From positions 1-64,000 of the forward strand of contig NZ_CANBCA010000005.1 in NCBI RefSeq assembly GCF_947367035.1: DNA of 64,000 nucleotides, written 5' to 3'. Source of the DNA: an uncultured Helicobacter sp. (GTDB lineage: Bacteria > Campylobacterota > Campylobacteria > Campylobacterales > Helicobacteraceae). The translations under genes and the position numbers were made by a program. Under the pieces are notes generated by a model. The model made no database searches, was not told where the DNA came from, and worked only from the letters and a program-made list of their open reading frames with translations. This document shows positions 8,924 to 18,508 of the stretch, in pieces (position 1 is the stretch's first letter; the number at the start of each line of letters is the position of its first letter).

Positions 8924-9666
8924 TGGCACAAAAAAGATTAGATTATAAAGGGCAGAACTTCTTTATCTCTTATGAAGTGAGGGAATCCACGAATCTTTCT
9001 GCACCAATGTTGGTAATTTTACACGGCTGGGGGGCGAATAAGGCTTTGATGAAACAAGCTTTTGGCACACTTTTTAGGGATTTTAAGCATTGCTATATTG
9101 ATATGCCTGGGTTTGGAAACTCTCCTACTCCTCCCTTTGCTCTTAATACCTATGATTATGCGGAGATTTTGAAAATCTTTTTAAAGCAACTTTTGATAAA
9201 ACCTTGTGAATGCGTAATTTTGGGGCATAGCTTTGGCGGTAAAGTGGCTACTTTATTAGAACCCAAAGAATTAATTTTGTTAAGTAGTGCAGGTATTAAA
9301 GTCCCAAAAAGTCTCAAAGTGCGTGTAAAAATAGCAATTGCTAAATCATTAAATAGATTAGCACCAAGAATCAATGCAGTCTTTAAACATTTATTGCGTT
9401 CAAAAGATGTAGAAAATATGAATGAGATTATGTATCAAACTTTTAAAAATGTTGTAGATGAGGATTTTTCAAATATTTTTGCTAATTTTAGGAATCCTTG
9501 TTACATTTTTTGGGGCGAAAGAGACCTTGCTACACCTTTAAAATCAGGCAAACAAATTCACGCATTAATGCCAAATTCTAAATTTTTTGTTTTAGAAAGC
9601 GACCATTTTTTCTTTTTAAAGGGTGCAAAAGAAATTGAAAAACTCTATTTAAAGGTCAAAGATTAA
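8923..9666 (+). CDS. Alpha/beta-hydrolase fold protein
   Basis: The 247-residue product has the oxyanion segment LHGWGANK, the nucleophile elbow GHSFGGK (Ser as nucleophile), an Asp near WGERDLATP and a C-terminal His in SDHFFFL, so a complete catalytic triad is visible. The substrate is unknown. It starts at a GTG overlapping the ddl stop, and the ddl-hydrolase-murF order is, as I recall, conserved in Helicobacter, which hints at a link with the cell wall. H. pylori annotations call the homologue a 2-hydroxy-6-oxohepta-dienoate hydrolase; the evidence for that substrate is weak. Confidence 0.85.
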   Translation: MAQKRLDYKGQNFFISYEVRESTNLSAPMLVILHGWGANKALMKQAFGTLFRDFKHCYIDMPGFGNSPTPPFALNTYDYAEILKIFLKQLLIKPCECVILGHSFGGKVATLLEPKELILLSSAGIKVPKSLKVRVKIAIAKSLNRLAPRINAVFKHLLRSKDVENMNEIMYQTFKNVVDEDFSNIFANFRNPCYIFWGERDLATPLKSGKQIHALMPNSKFFVLESDHFFFLKGAKEIEKLYLKVKD

Positions 9667-9687
9667 TAAAATTTATCTAAAATTCGC

Positions 9688-9693
9688 TAAAAT
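9688..9693 (+). promoter_or_regulatory. Candidate -10 element of murF
   Basis: TAAAAT within GCTAAAATTGCG lies 28 bases before the TTG start of murF. An almost identical element precedes the SurA-like gene at 63498. Confidence 0.4.
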
Positions 9694-9720
9694 TGCGTAA
9701 CTTTTATTTAAGGATTCTAT

Positions 9721-11181
9721 TTGCAAAGTATTGATATTTTTATTATGGCGACTCGCTGGATTTTTCTTATTGCATTAGGGTATTATGCAATGATAAATCT
9801 TCAGTGGTATCATTATAAAGTTATGCGTGTATTGTTTAGGCATCATAAACAAAAATGGCATTTATTTTATTTTGTTCTGCCTATACTCTATTTTATTTTG
9901 ATTCCAAATAATCTTTATTTTTATATCGGTTTATATCTTTATGTTATTTTATTAGGTGTATGGATTTTTCATCTTAATAAGCGATTAGTAGTAACAAGTA
10001 GAGTCTTGCGATTTTTTGGTTTGTATATTGTATTTATTTTATTTAACGAGCTATTGCTATTAAGGATTGTAGAACATTCAATTTTGGTTCAAATTGTCTA
10101 TTTATTTCCACTTTTTATTTCTATTGCACTTTCTTCTTTGCTAGAAAAAATCTTGCTTAACCGCTATAAAAAATTGGCTTTAGATAAGCTAGATAGTATG
10201 CCAAATCTTACAATTATTGCAGTAACAGGAAGTTATGGCAAAACAAGTCTTAAAAATTTTTTATTACAAATTTTGCAAGAGAGTTTTAAGGTTTATGCGA
10301 CACCAAGAAGTGTGAATACATTAACTGGAATTATTGCAGATGTTAATCAAAATCTTTCTCCCTTAACGGATATTTATATTGTGGAAGCTGGTGCAAGGGG
10401 AGCAGGGGATATTAAAGAGATTGTAGATTTGCTTTCCCCACAAGTTGCAGTAGTCGGGAAAATTGGTGAAGCTCATATAGAATATTTTAAAAGCATAGAA
10501 AATATTTATAGCGTAAAATATGAGATTTTAGAAAGCAAAGCATTAAGTCAAGCTTATATTTATCGTGGAAATATTCAACCAAATCATTGTTCTGCTAGAA
10601 TTGTTAATTTTCCTCAAGAGATGAGTGGGGTTGTGGCAACTCTTGAGGGAACAAGTTTCACTCTTAAGGTGGGTAACAAAAAATTAGATTTTCAAACACG
10701 TATTTTGGGTGCATTTAATGTGATAAATATAAGTGCTGCGGTTGCAGTAGCAAAAGATTTAGGTGTTAGTGATGAACAATTAATAAAAAAAGTGCGTAAA
10801 TTAGAGCCTATTAATCATCGTTTGAGTAAAATTGTTGTGAATGAGAAGATTATTTTAGATGATAGTTATAATGGAAACTTAGATGGAATGCTTGAAGCAA
10901 TTCGTCTATCTTCTTTGCATAATGGTAAAAAGATTATCGTAACACCGGGTCTTGTAGAAAGCTCTAAAGAAGCTAATATCGCACTAGCTGAAGCAATTGA
11001 TAAGGTTTTTGATTTGGCGATTATTACAGGTGAGTTAAATTCTAAGTTGTTACGCAAACATATCCATAAATCTCAAAAAATAATTCTTAAAGATAAAGCG
11101 CATATTGAACATATTTTAAAAACCACAACAGATAGTGGCAATTTAATCCTTTTTGCAAATGATGCACCAAGTTATATCTAA
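9721..11181 (+). CDS. murF: UDP-N-acetylmuramoyl-tripeptide--D-alanyl-D-alanine ligase with N-terminal membrane domain
   Basis: This enzyme adds D-Ala-D-Ala to the UDP-MurNAc tripeptide. The 486-residue product begins at TTG with AAGGA 6 bases upstream. Residues 1 to about 150 hold several hydrophobic helices, absent from E. coli MurF. The Mur ligase core follows, with the P-loop GSYGKTS near residue 165, the central segment VEAGARGAGDI and the C-terminal DDSYNGN region. The membrane domain suggests that the last soluble precursor step is held at the inner membrane near MraY. The downstream neighbour is a HIT protein. Confidence 0.93.
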   Translation: MQSIDIFIMATRWIFLIALGYYAMINLQWYHYKVMRVLFRHHKQKWHLFYFVLPILYFILIPNNLYFYIGLYLYVILLGVWIFHLNKRLVVTSRVLRFFGLYIVFILFNELLLLRIVEHSILVQIVYLFPLFISIALSSLLEKILLNRYKKLALDKLDSMPNLTIIAVTGSYGKTSLKNFLLQILQESFKVYATPRSVNTLTGIIADVNQNLSPLTDIYIVEAGARGAGDIKEIVDLLSPQVAVVGKIGEAHIEYFKSIENIYSVKYEILESKALSQAYIYRGNIQPNHCSARIVNFPQEMSGVVATLEGTSFTLKVGNKKLDFQTRILGAFNVINISAAVAVAKDLGVSDEQLIKKVRKLEPINHRLSKIVVNEKIILDDSYNGNLDGMLEAIRLSSLHNGKKIIVTPGLVESSKEANIALAEAIDKVFDLAIITGELNSKLLRKHIHKSQKIILKDKAHIEHILKTTTDSGNLILFANDAPSYI

Positions 11182-11208
11182 AGTAAATTGTATTTTAAGG
11201 AAAGCTCA

Positions 11209-11799
11209 ATGAACTATCTTTATGCTCCGTGGCGTAGCGGTTATTTCATAAGCAAAAATGAAGAATGTGTATTTTGTGCGATTTCTCAAGGAATGGATTT
11301 AAATATAAAACTTAAAATGCAAACAAAATCAAAAGAAAGAAGTAAAGAACTAAAAGATTCTACATCAGAATCTACTTCTTGCAATCAAGATAAATTAATG
11401 CAAGCAGATATTAAGAATCGTGTATTTTATAGGGATAATGAAGTGTTTTGTGTGATGAATAAATTTCCTTATACGCCTGGGCATTTTTTAATTATTCCTC
11501 ATACACATACACATTCTCCAGAAATTTTAGATGTGGAAGTTTGGCTGCAAATGCAAAAAATTGCTCAAAAAGGTGTGGCGCTTTTAAAAGAATTTGGCGC
11601 ACAAGGAATCAATTTGGGAATGAATATTGAACGTGCAGGGGGTGCAGGTATTCCAGAACATTTACATTTGCACTTGATTCCTCGCTTTATTGGAGATACG
11701 AATTTTTTTACAACAATTGGTGATTCTCGTGCCTATGGAGTGGATTTTGATGAAATCTTTAATCGTATTTGCAAATTATCGCAGAAATATTTTTATTAA
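11209..11799 (+). CDS. HIT-family nucleotide hydrolase or phosphorylase
   Basis: The 196-residue product carries the histidine triad HLHLHLIPRF near residue 150, with an N-terminal MNYLYAPWRSGYF typical of Ap4A-phosphorylase-like HIT proteins. An ATG at 11209 with AAGGAAAG upstream is preferred to the in-frame start 21 bases earlier. Between the conserved ECVFC motif and the core lies a Lys/Ser/Glu-rich insertion of about 40 residues. Members act on dinucleoside polyphosphates or nucleotide conjugates in the cytosol. Synteny with murF is, as I recall, shared with H. pylori. Confidence 0.88.
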   Translation: MNYLYAPWRSGYFISKNEECVFCAISQGMDLNIKLKMQTKSKERSKELKDSTSESTSCNQDKLMQADIKNRVFYRDNEVFCVMNKFPYTPGHFLIIPHTHTHSPEILDVEVWLQMQKIAQKGVALLKEFGAQGINLGMNIERAGGAGIPEHLHLHLIPRFIGDTNFFTTIGDSRAYGVDFDEIFNRICKLSQKYFY

Positions 11800-11933
11800 A
11801 GATTTAACACGGCTCAAGGAGAAAGATTAAAAATCTTAATAAGTTTTGTTTGGAATTCAGATAAATATATTTTAAGATATCTGTTTAAATTTTATCCTTT
11901 TTAGGATTTTAATTTATTTTTAAGGAATATGTG

Positions 11934-12638
11934 ATGGATAGAATTGCAGCAATTGTTTTTGGTGTATGTTTGGTTGTATGTAGCATTGTATTTGGCATAA
12001 GTGCCAAATTAGCAGTTCAAGAGTTTCGTTCGGGTGAACGGAGTGTAGTTGTGAAAGGTTTAAGTGAAAAAGAAGTCTTTGCAGATGTGATGATTTTGCC
12101 TCTTAGATTTCGTCTTGCAAACAATGATTTGCACGCACTTTACACAGAAGCAGAACGCAATTCTAAAAAAATTGTGGAGTTTTTAGAAAAAATGGGCTTT
12201 GATAAAAGGGAGATTACTATAGGTTCGCCCAATATTACAGATAAGCTTAGTAATGATTATGCGGATGATAGAAGAGTAACTTATCGTTATTCTGGGAGTG
12301 GAGAGGTCATTTTATATACTAAACAAGTTGCACTTGGAAGAGAGATGTTTGGACGCATTACAGAGCTTGGACAAGAAGGAATTGCCATTAATATTAACGC
12401 TTATGATGTAGAGTATAGTTATACGGGATTAAATGCGATTAAGCCAGAAATGATTGAGGAATCCACTTTTAATGCCAGAGAAGCAGCGCAGAAATTTGCT
12501 AAAGATTCTAATAGCAAACTTGGTAGAATCAAGCGTGCGACACAAGGACAATTTAGCATTAGTAACCGCGACCAAAATACTCCTCATATTAAAAATGTGC
12601 GAGTAGTTTCTACAATAGAATATTATTTGGAAGATTAA
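11934..12638 (+). CDS. SIMPL-domain (DUF541) periplasmic protein
   Basis: The 234-residue product has an uncleaved or signal-type N-terminal hydrophobic segment (about residues 5-28). It then shows the SIMPL-family pattern: RSVVVKGLSEKEV, a conserved ITIGSPNITD region and a C-terminal VRVVSTIEYYLED strand. The family includes the Brucella Omp28/BP26 channel-like protein; biochemical function is unknown. It is probably exported or membrane-anchored. ATG 11934 is chosen with AAGGA 7 bases upstream; a GTG directly before it is possible. It is a single gene between the HIT protein and the pyrimidine operon. Confidence 0.8.
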   Translation: MDRIAAIVFGVCLVVCSIVFGISAKLAVQEFRSGERSVVVKGLSEKEVFADVMILPLRFRLANNDLHALYTEAERNSKKIVEFLEKMGFDKREITIGSPNITDKLSNDYADDRRVTYRYSGSGEVILYTKQVALGREMFGRITELGQEGIAININAYDVEYSYTGLNAIKPEMIEESTFNAREAAQKFAKDSNSKLGRIKRATQGQFSISNRDQNTPHIKNVRVVSTIEYYLED

Positions 12639-12697
12639 AATTAATTTTTAGTTTAAATTTGCCATAATTTCCAAATTAATTTTATAAAGGGCGCGTA

Positions 12698-13978
12698 ATG
12701 ATAATCAAGGGTGCGATGGTTTGTGATGCCAATGGGGAACAGAAGGGTGATGTCCGGATTGAGAAAGGAAAAATTATCGCTGTAGAACGAAGTATTATGC
12801 CCAAAAATGGTGAAGAAATTTTGGAAGCAAACAATCTTGTGTTGCTTCCCGGAGCCATTGATTTAAACACGCGTGTTAGCAACTCCGTATTGAGCAAAGA
12901 AAATCTGCTGAAGCTTTCTTATAAGGCAGCACTTGGTGGGATTTCTCAAGCAATCTTGATTCCAGATTGTAAGCCCACTTCTAGTGGTGAATTAGGATTG
13001 GAACTGCTCAACGCGTTAAAAGATGATTTTAAGGCTCAAATCTTAGGAGTTTCAGATGTCGTTAATGCAGAGAATCCAAAATCTTTAAATGAAATTGCAA
13101 CTCTACATAAAAAAGGTGCAAAAGGAATTTTTGCGAAGTCTAATACCGATGGCAATTTATTAAGACGTGCGTGTGAATTTGCGTTAATGTTTGATGTGCC
13201 AATGTTTTTTTCCTGTGAAGATGAATCTTTAAGTGCAAATGGCGTGATGAATGATGGGGAGCTTTCTTCAAAGCTTGGATTGCCTTCTATTCCAACCTTG
13301 AGTGAGACAAAAGAAGTCGCACAAATGAGTGAGGTTGCGAGGTTTATGGGGGTAAAAGCAGTTTTTTTAGCCCTTGCAGCAGAACGTAGTGTAGAAATAA
13401 TTTGTGAGGCAAAAAATGCTGATTTTAAATCCAAACCTTTTAAAAATAAAACTCAAAATCTCTTTTTACAAACTTCTATTCACCACTTAATGTTAACAGA
13501 AGATTTATGTAATCATTATAATACAGCGGCTAAAATTAAACCTCCCTTGAAATCCGAAACTACACGCACCAAACTTTTAAATCGGGTTAAAAAGGGAGAA
13601 ATTGAATTAATTACTTCATTGCAGTCTGCGAAATCTCAAGCACAGAAGGACTTAGCATTTGAAGAAGCTGCTTTTGGTATTGATATGATTGAATGTTTTG
13701 TCCCAATGTGTTATACGTTGTTTGTCAAAAATGAAAGAATGACATTAAGTGAGTTAAGCAGAATCTTAAGTTTTAATCCAGCAAACGCTTTAGGCTTTAG
13801 AGAAAAAGGGTTAATTCAAGAGGGTTATGATGCAGATTTAATTTTGATAGACCCTAAAGAAACTTGTGTGATGGATAATCCAGATTCACCTTATAATGAT
13901 TGGATTTTTTATGGAATGGTAAAAGAGATGTTTGTTGATGGTAAACGATGTTTAGGACTCTATACGAAGAATCCTTAA
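12698..13978 (+). CDS. Dihydroorotase-like protein, catalytically degenerate
   Basis: The 426-residue product aligns by eye with class I dihydroorotases over its whole length, from the N-terminal beta-sandwich and PGAID strand to the C-terminal GYDADLILIDP motif. The metal-binding HxH that should follow PGAID is replaced (DLNTRV). The TSDHAPH motif late in the barrel is also absent (SLQSAKSQ). It is therefore probably not an active zinc dihydroorotase. Such inactive homologues are known in some bacteria as structural partners of aspartate transcarbamoylase (PyrC' type). It heads an eight-gene operon that also contains an intact pyrC. Confidence 0.85.
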   Translation: MIIKGAMVCDANGEQKGDVRIEKGKIIAVERSIMPKNGEEILEANNLVLLPGAIDLNTRVSNSVLSKENLLKLSYKAALGGISQAILIPDCKPTSSGELGLELLNALKDDFKAQILGVSDVVNAENPKSLNEIATLHKKGAKGIFAKSNTDGNLLRRACEFALMFDVPMFFSCEDESLSANGVMNDGELSSKLGLPSIPTLSETKEVAQMSEVARFMGVKAVFLALAAERSVEIICEAKNADFKSKPFKNKTQNLFLQTSIHHLMLTEDLCNHYNTAAKIKPPLKSETTRTKLLNRVKKGEIELITSLQSAKSQAQKDLAFEEAAFGIDMIECFVPMCYTLFVKNERMTLSELSRILSFNPANALGFREKGLIQEGYDADLILIDPKETCVMDNPDSPYNDWIFYGMVKEMFVDGKRCLGLYTKNP

Positions 13979-14000
13979 AACAAAATTATAGGAGTTATTA

Positions 14001-14834
14001 ATGGAAACAAGGTTATTTTTAATTTATCAAAGATTTGAAAATTGGTTTTTTAGTTTTTTGCCAAACTTTATCAGTGCGTTGGCTATTTTAGTCATTGGCT
14101 ACTATCTTTCTAAGTTTTTGTCAAAATATATTTCAAAAATTGTTATTAAAACAACAAGTGATGAAACCTTAGGAGAGTTTTTAAAAAATGTTGTATTTGT
14201 AGGAGTTTTAATTCTGACCATTATTACTGCACTTTCAAATTTAGGTGTACAAACAACTTCTATCATTGCTGTTTTAGGAACAGCGGGTTTAGCGATTGCA
14301 CTTTCTTTGAAAGATTCTTTGTCTAACTTGGCAAGTGGAATATTGCTAGTGGTTTTGCGTCATTTTAACAAAGGTGATACGATTTCTGTTGGTTCAGTTA
14401 CAGGGAAAGTAGATTCTATTAATTTATTCCAAACTAAACTTACAACACCCGATAATCAGGTGGTAATTTTGCCAAATTCTAGTATCGTTAGTGCGCCAAT
14501 TACTAATGTAAATGCGAATGCAACACGTCGAATGGATTTGATTTTTGGCATTGGTTATGCAAGTGATTTGCAAAAGGCAAAGCAAATTTTAGAGGAAATT
14601 TTAAAAGAAGATGAGTTTATCTTAGATGAGCCTGCGCCTGTTATAGGCGTGAATGCTCTTAATTCTAGTAGTGTGGATTTGATTGTGCGTTTTTGGGTAA
14701 AAAGTGAAGATTTTTTCAAATCCAATATCATTATACAGCAAAAGGTTAAAATGCGTTTTGATGAAGAAGGAATTGAGATTCCTTATAATAAATTAGACAT
14801 TAACCTAAATCAAGCTTTAGGAAATAAGCAATAA
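14001..14834 (+). CDS. mscS: Small-conductance mechanosensitive channel, MscS type
   Basis: The 277-residue inner-membrane protein has about three hydrophobic segments in its first 110 residues. The pore helix region reads TAGLAIALSLKDSLSNLASG, the characteristic Gly/Ala pattern of MscS TM3. The cytoplasmic vestibule domain follows, with GDTISVGSVTGKVDSI and the conserved LPNSSIVSAPITN. Its length is that of the minimal E. coli MscS. It opens on membrane tension to release solutes under hypo-osmotic shock. Its stop overlaps the mqnF start by one base. Confidence 0.94.
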   Translation: METRLFLIYQRFENWFFSFLPNFISALAILVIGYYLSKFLSKYISKIVIKTTSDETLGEFLKNVVFVGVLILTIITALSNLGVQTTSIIAVLGTAGLAIALSLKDSLSNLASGILLVVLRHFNKGDTISVGSVTGKVDSINLFQTKLTTPDNQVVILPNSSIVSAPITNVNANATRRMDLIFGIGYASDLQKAKQILEEILKEDEFILDEPAPVIGVNALNSSSVDLIVRFWVKSEDFFKSNIIIQQKVKMRFDEEGIEIPYNKLDINLNQALGNKQ

Positions 14835-16102
14835 TGCAAATTATTGGTGCGGATTTTGTAGTTCTTTGTGATGCAGAATTTCGTATCCTCAAACAAGGGG
14901 GAATTTGTTTTAATACTCAAGAAATTTTGGCAGTGGATTCTTATCAAAACTTATGTGAGCAATATCAAGGGATTCCAGCCCAATACTTTGAATCTTGTGC
15001 AATTACACCAGCCCTAGCCAATTTACATTTGCATTTAGAGTTTAGTCAAAATGAGGGATTGCTTCATTTTGGGGAGTTTGGGAAGTGGCTTGATAGTGTG
15101 ATTGAGAATCGTGAAGTGCTAATGCAAGAAAAATTAACAGGTGTTAGTCTAAAGACTGCAATGCAACAAGGAATTCAAGAATGTTTGCAAAGTGGAGTTG
15201 GATTTGTAGGGGCAGTTTCAAGCTATGGGTATGATTTGAACGTTTTAGCGGATTCTCCTTTGCGTGTGCTTTATTTTAACGAAGTGATTGGTTCAAAGGT
15301 AGAATCTTTAGATATTTTATTTCAAAACTTCTTGATGCGTTTAGAAGATTCTAAATCTATCCCAAGTAGGAACTTAATTCCAGCCATTGCAATCCATTCG
15401 CCTTATTCTGTCCATTCAAAATTATTAGAAAAAGTCCTGCAAATTGCAACAAAGGAAAAATTACCTTTAAGTGTGCATTTTTTGGAATCCTTTGAAGAAA
15501 AGGAATGGTTAGAATCTGGCAAAGGATACTTTCAAGAGTTTTTTAAAAAGTTTTTTGGGAATAAAGTAACACCTTTTTATACTATGCAAAGCTTTTTAGA
15601 ATTTTTTAAAGATATACAAAATACCTATTTTGTGCATTGTTTGGAGGCAGATTCGTCAGTGTTAGAAAAAATTGCTAAATTACAAGGCAAAATCATTACT
15701 TGCCCAAAATCTAATCGTTTGTTAAACTCTAAATTTTTAAATATCAGTGCATTGAAAAAATATGGGATTCCATTTTGTTTAGGAACAGATGGCAAAAGCT
15801 CTAATAATACACTTTGCTTACTAGATGAGTTACGCATTGCTTTGTTTGCTTATCCTAGCGAGACATTGGAATCTTTGGCAAGAGAATTGTTGCTTAGTGT
15901 AACGCGTAACGCATTTTTAAATACTCCTTTCAAGCTTGGCACTTTACAAGTTGGAAACTTAGCAGATTTTGCCCTCTTTAAGATACCAAAGACAAAAGAG
16001 TTTTTAGCACAGAATTTGATATTATATGCAAAAGAAGCAATGGCGCTTTATATTAATGGAGTTGAGGTTTTAAAAAGAGATGCAAAAGTTAGCAATTTTT
16101 AG
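14834..16102 (+). CDS. mqnF: Aminodeoxyfutalosine deaminase, amidohydrolase family
   Basis: The 422-residue product is a metal-dependent amidohydrolase with the HxH motif NLHLHLEFSQ near residue 70, HFLESFEEKEW in the barrel and GTDGKSSNN late in the barrel. The H. pylori homologue, once called a chlorohydrolase, deaminates 6-amino-6-deoxyfutalosine in the futalosine route to menaquinone. MqnA elsewhere in this window supports that role. It is coupled to mscS by TAATG and overlaps the following mutase gene by 23 bases. A related deaminase of other substrates remains possible. Confidence 0.82.
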   Translation: MQIIGADFVVLCDAEFRILKQGGICFNTQEILAVDSYQNLCEQYQGIPAQYFESCAITPALANLHLHLEFSQNEGLLHFGEFGKWLDSVIENREVLMQEKLTGVSLKTAMQQGIQECLQSGVGFVGAVSSYGYDLNVLADSPLRVLYFNEVIGSKVESLDILFQNFLMRLEDSKSIPSRNLIPAIAIHSPYSVHSKLLEKVLQIATKEKLPLSVHFLESFEEKEWLESGKGYFQEFFKKFFGNKVTPFYTMQSFLEFFKDIQNTYFVHCLEADSSVLEKIAKLQGKIITCPKSNRLLNSKFLNISALKKYGIPFCLGTDGKSSNNTLCLLDELRIALFAYPSETLESLARELLLSVTRNAFLNTPFKLGTLQVGNLADFALFKIPKTKEFLAQNLILYAKEAMALYINGVEVLKRDAKVSNF

Positions 16103-17504
16103 AGAATATGATATTCGTGGAATTTATAATGAGGATTTAACGCAAGAAAATGTTATTCGTATCGGCTATCTTTTAGGATTAGAGCTACAAAAGCGTGGAG
16201 GTAAAACTCTAGGAGTGGGATATGATGCACGTGTGCATTCAGAAGTTATTTTTGATTGGTTTTGTCAAGGGGTATTTGCAAGCGGAGCAGTCGCTTATAA
16301 TCTAGGTATGATTCCAACACCTGTTGGCTATTTTGCTTTGTATAGTGAGTTTAAAATAGAATCCAAAACTTTGCAACTTGGTGGAAGTGTGATGATTACA
16401 GGCTCACACAATCCACCCAAGTATAATGGCTTTAAGATTACACTTTGCAAAAAGCCATTTTTTGGTGATGAAATTTATGCGTTAGAAAAAGATTTCTATG
16501 CTCTTTCTTTTGAGGAAGTTGCACATAAGATTCCAACTAATACCACACCACAAAGATTAAATGTATTAGATTTATATATTGATTATTTGACGAATGCGTT
16601 TGCGCATTTAAGAGGATTAGATTTACCAATCTCTATTGATTGTGGTAATGGAATCGCAGGGATTGGAATCGCAAGGATTTTGGAGGGTTTAGGGATTCCG
16701 TTTAAAGGCTTGTTTTTGAATCCAGATGGTAATTTCCCTAACCACCACCCAGACCCTAGCGAAGAAAAAAATCTACAAGACCTTAAAAAAGAAGTTGCCA
16801 AAGCGGGTGGGATTGGATTTGCTTTTGATGGAGATGGCGATAGATTGGCAGTGATTAAGCAAACACAAAATGGAGAAAAAGTTTATAAAGGCGATGAATT
16901 GGCAATTATTTTTGCGCATACGATTCCAAACCCCATTGTAATTGGTGAAGTGAAATGTTCGTTAAATATGTATGAAAGTATTGATAAAATCGGACAAAGC
17001 ATTATGTATAAAACTGGGCATAGTAATCTTAAAATAAAGTTGAAAGAAAGTGGTGCGCATATGGCTTTTGAAGTGAGTGGGCATATCTTTTTTAATGATA
17101 GATATTTTGGGTTTGATGACGCAACTTATGCTGCATTGCGTGTGCTGGAATTGCTTAAAAAGAGTGGTTTAGCATTTGATAAAGTGCTGGAGTCTTTGCC
17201 TAAATTGTATTCTACAAATGAAATAAAGATTAAAACAAGTGAGGAAAAAAAATTTGTTTTGGTAGAAAGATTAAAAGAATATTTAAGTGATGTCTCTAAA
17301 CTCCCTAGAAATTTCCCTAAAATCATTGAAATAATTACAATAGATGGGGTGCGTGTTGTTTTTGAAAATGGTTGGGGGCTTGTGCGTTCTAGTAACACTA
17401 CACCCGTGCTAGTAACGCGTTTTGAAGCCAAAAGTGAGGAGGCTTGCAAGGCTTATCAAAGCGCACTTTTAGAATTACTAGATTCTATTTGCAAGGAGTC
17501 TTAA
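16080..17504 (+). CDS. algC: Phosphomannomutase/phosphoglucomutase
   Basis: The 474-residue cytosolic enzyme interconverts hexose 1- and 6-phosphates for surface-glycan precursors. It has the active-site serine loop TGSHNPPKYNG, the metal-binding loop DGDGDRLAV and the phosphate-binding RSSNTTPVL motif, in the order and spacing of the AlgC/ManB family. The start lies inside the end of mqnF and the stop overlaps pyrC. It could supply the sugars needed by the capsule-type enzyme near the window start; this link is inference. Confidence 0.93.
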   Translation: MQKLAIFREYDIRGIYNEDLTQENVIRIGYLLGLELQKRGGKTLGVGYDARVHSEVIFDWFCQGVFASGAVAYNLGMIPTPVGYFALYSEFKIESKTLQLGGSVMITGSHNPPKYNGFKITLCKKPFFGDEIYALEKDFYALSFEEVAHKIPTNTTPQRLNVLDLYIDYLTNAFAHLRGLDLPISIDCGNGIAGIGIARILEGLGIPFKGLFLNPDGNFPNHHPDPSEEKNLQDLKKEVAKAGGIGFAFDGDGDRLAVIKQTQNGEKVYKGDELAIIFAHTIPNPIVIGEVKCSLNMYESIDKIGQSIMYKTGHSNLKIKLKESGAHMAFEVSGHIFFNDRYFGFDDATYAALRVLELLKKSGLAFDKVLESLPKLYSTNEIKIKTSEEKKFVLVERLKEYLSDVSKLPRNFPKIIEIITIDGVRVVFENGWGLVRSSNTTPVLVTRFEAKSEEACKAYQSALLELLDSICKES

Positions 17505-18508
17505 TGGAACAAATTATCCTTAAATCCCCTTTGGATATGCACTTGCATTTGCGTGATGGGGAGATTTTAAAGAGTGTTGTAAAATATACTGCGCAAAGTT
17601 TTAGTGGTGCGCTTGTTATGCCAAACTTGAATCCACCCCTACTGAATGTAGATTCCGCACTTGCCTACCAAAAGAGAATTTTAGAAGTATGTGATGATAA
17701 AAGTTTTAATCCGATGATGTCCTTATATTTAACAGAGAGTTTAGATAGAGCAGAACTTCAAAAAGCAAAAGAAAGAGGAATTAGATTTATTAAACTTTAT
17801 CCTAAAGGAGCGACAACAGGAAGTGAAAGCGGAGTGAGCGAAGTTCTGAATACAAAAATTTTAGAGATTTTGGAAATAGCGCAAGAGTTAGGATTGGTTT
17901 TAAGTATTCACGGGGAAAGTAATGGTTTCGTTTTGGAGCGCGAAGTGGAATTTCATATCATATTTGCAAAACTTGCGCAAACTTTTCCACATCTAAAAAT
18001 TATTTTTGAACATTTGAGTGATTGTCGTTCTATTGACCTTGTAGAAAAATATCCCAATCTCTATGCTACGCTCACTTTACATCATATTAGTTTGAGTTTA
18101 GATGATGTGATTGGTGGCGCACTCAATCCACATACTTTTTGCAAACCAATTTTAAAAACTCCAAAAGATAGGGACGCACTATTGCAACTTGCTTTAAGTG
18201 CGCATAAAAAATTCTCTTTTGGGAGTGATTCTGCGCCACATTTACAAACAAGTAAAGAAAGTGCCAAAGGAGCAGCAGGAATTTTTAGTTCACCAATTCT
18301 TTTGCCTGCATTGGCAACTCTTTTTGATGCACACAAAAGGCTAGAGAATTTAGAACAATTTATAAGTGGCAATGCGCAAAGAATCTATGGAATAGAAGAG
18401 GCAAAAAAACAAGTTGTGCTTGTCAAGAAACCAATGGTTGTGCCACAAAATATAGAAGGTATTGTGCCGTTATATGCTGGGAAAACATTAAATTGGAGTT
18501 TGGCTTAA
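17504..18508 (+). CDS. pyrC: Dihydroorotase, class II, catalytically intact
   Basis: This enzyme closes carbamoyl-aspartate to dihydroorotate in pyrimidine synthesis. The 334-residue product has the HxH motif DMHLHLRDG, a candidate barrel lysine in FIKLYPKGA, further histidines in SIHGES and FEHLSD, and the C-terminal FGSDSAPH carrying the last Asp ligand. ATG 17504 follows AAGGAG and overlaps the mutase stop. It is distinct in class and length from the degenerate homologue at the head of the same operon. Confidence 0.96.
   Translation: MEQIILKSPLDMHLHLRDGEILKSVVKYTAQSFSGALVMPNLNPPLLNVDSALAYQKRILEVCDDKSFNPMMSLYLTESLDRAELQKAKERGIRFIKLYPKGATTGSESGVSEVLNTKILEILEIAQELGLVLSIHGESNGFVLEREVEFHIIFAKLAQTFPHLKIIFEHLSDCRSIDLVEKYPNLYATLTLHHISLSLDDVIGGALNPHTFCKPILKTPKDRDALLQLALSAHKKFSFGSDSAPHLQTSKESAKGAAGIFSSPILLPALATLFDAHKRLENLEQFISGNAQRIYGIEEAKKQVVLVKKPMVVPQNIEGIVPLYAGKTLNWSLA

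Noticed and set aside
13036-13434. 132-codon minus-strand ORF in the dihydroorotase-like gene
   Set aside because: It is a shadow of a conserved reading frame and shows no start signals.
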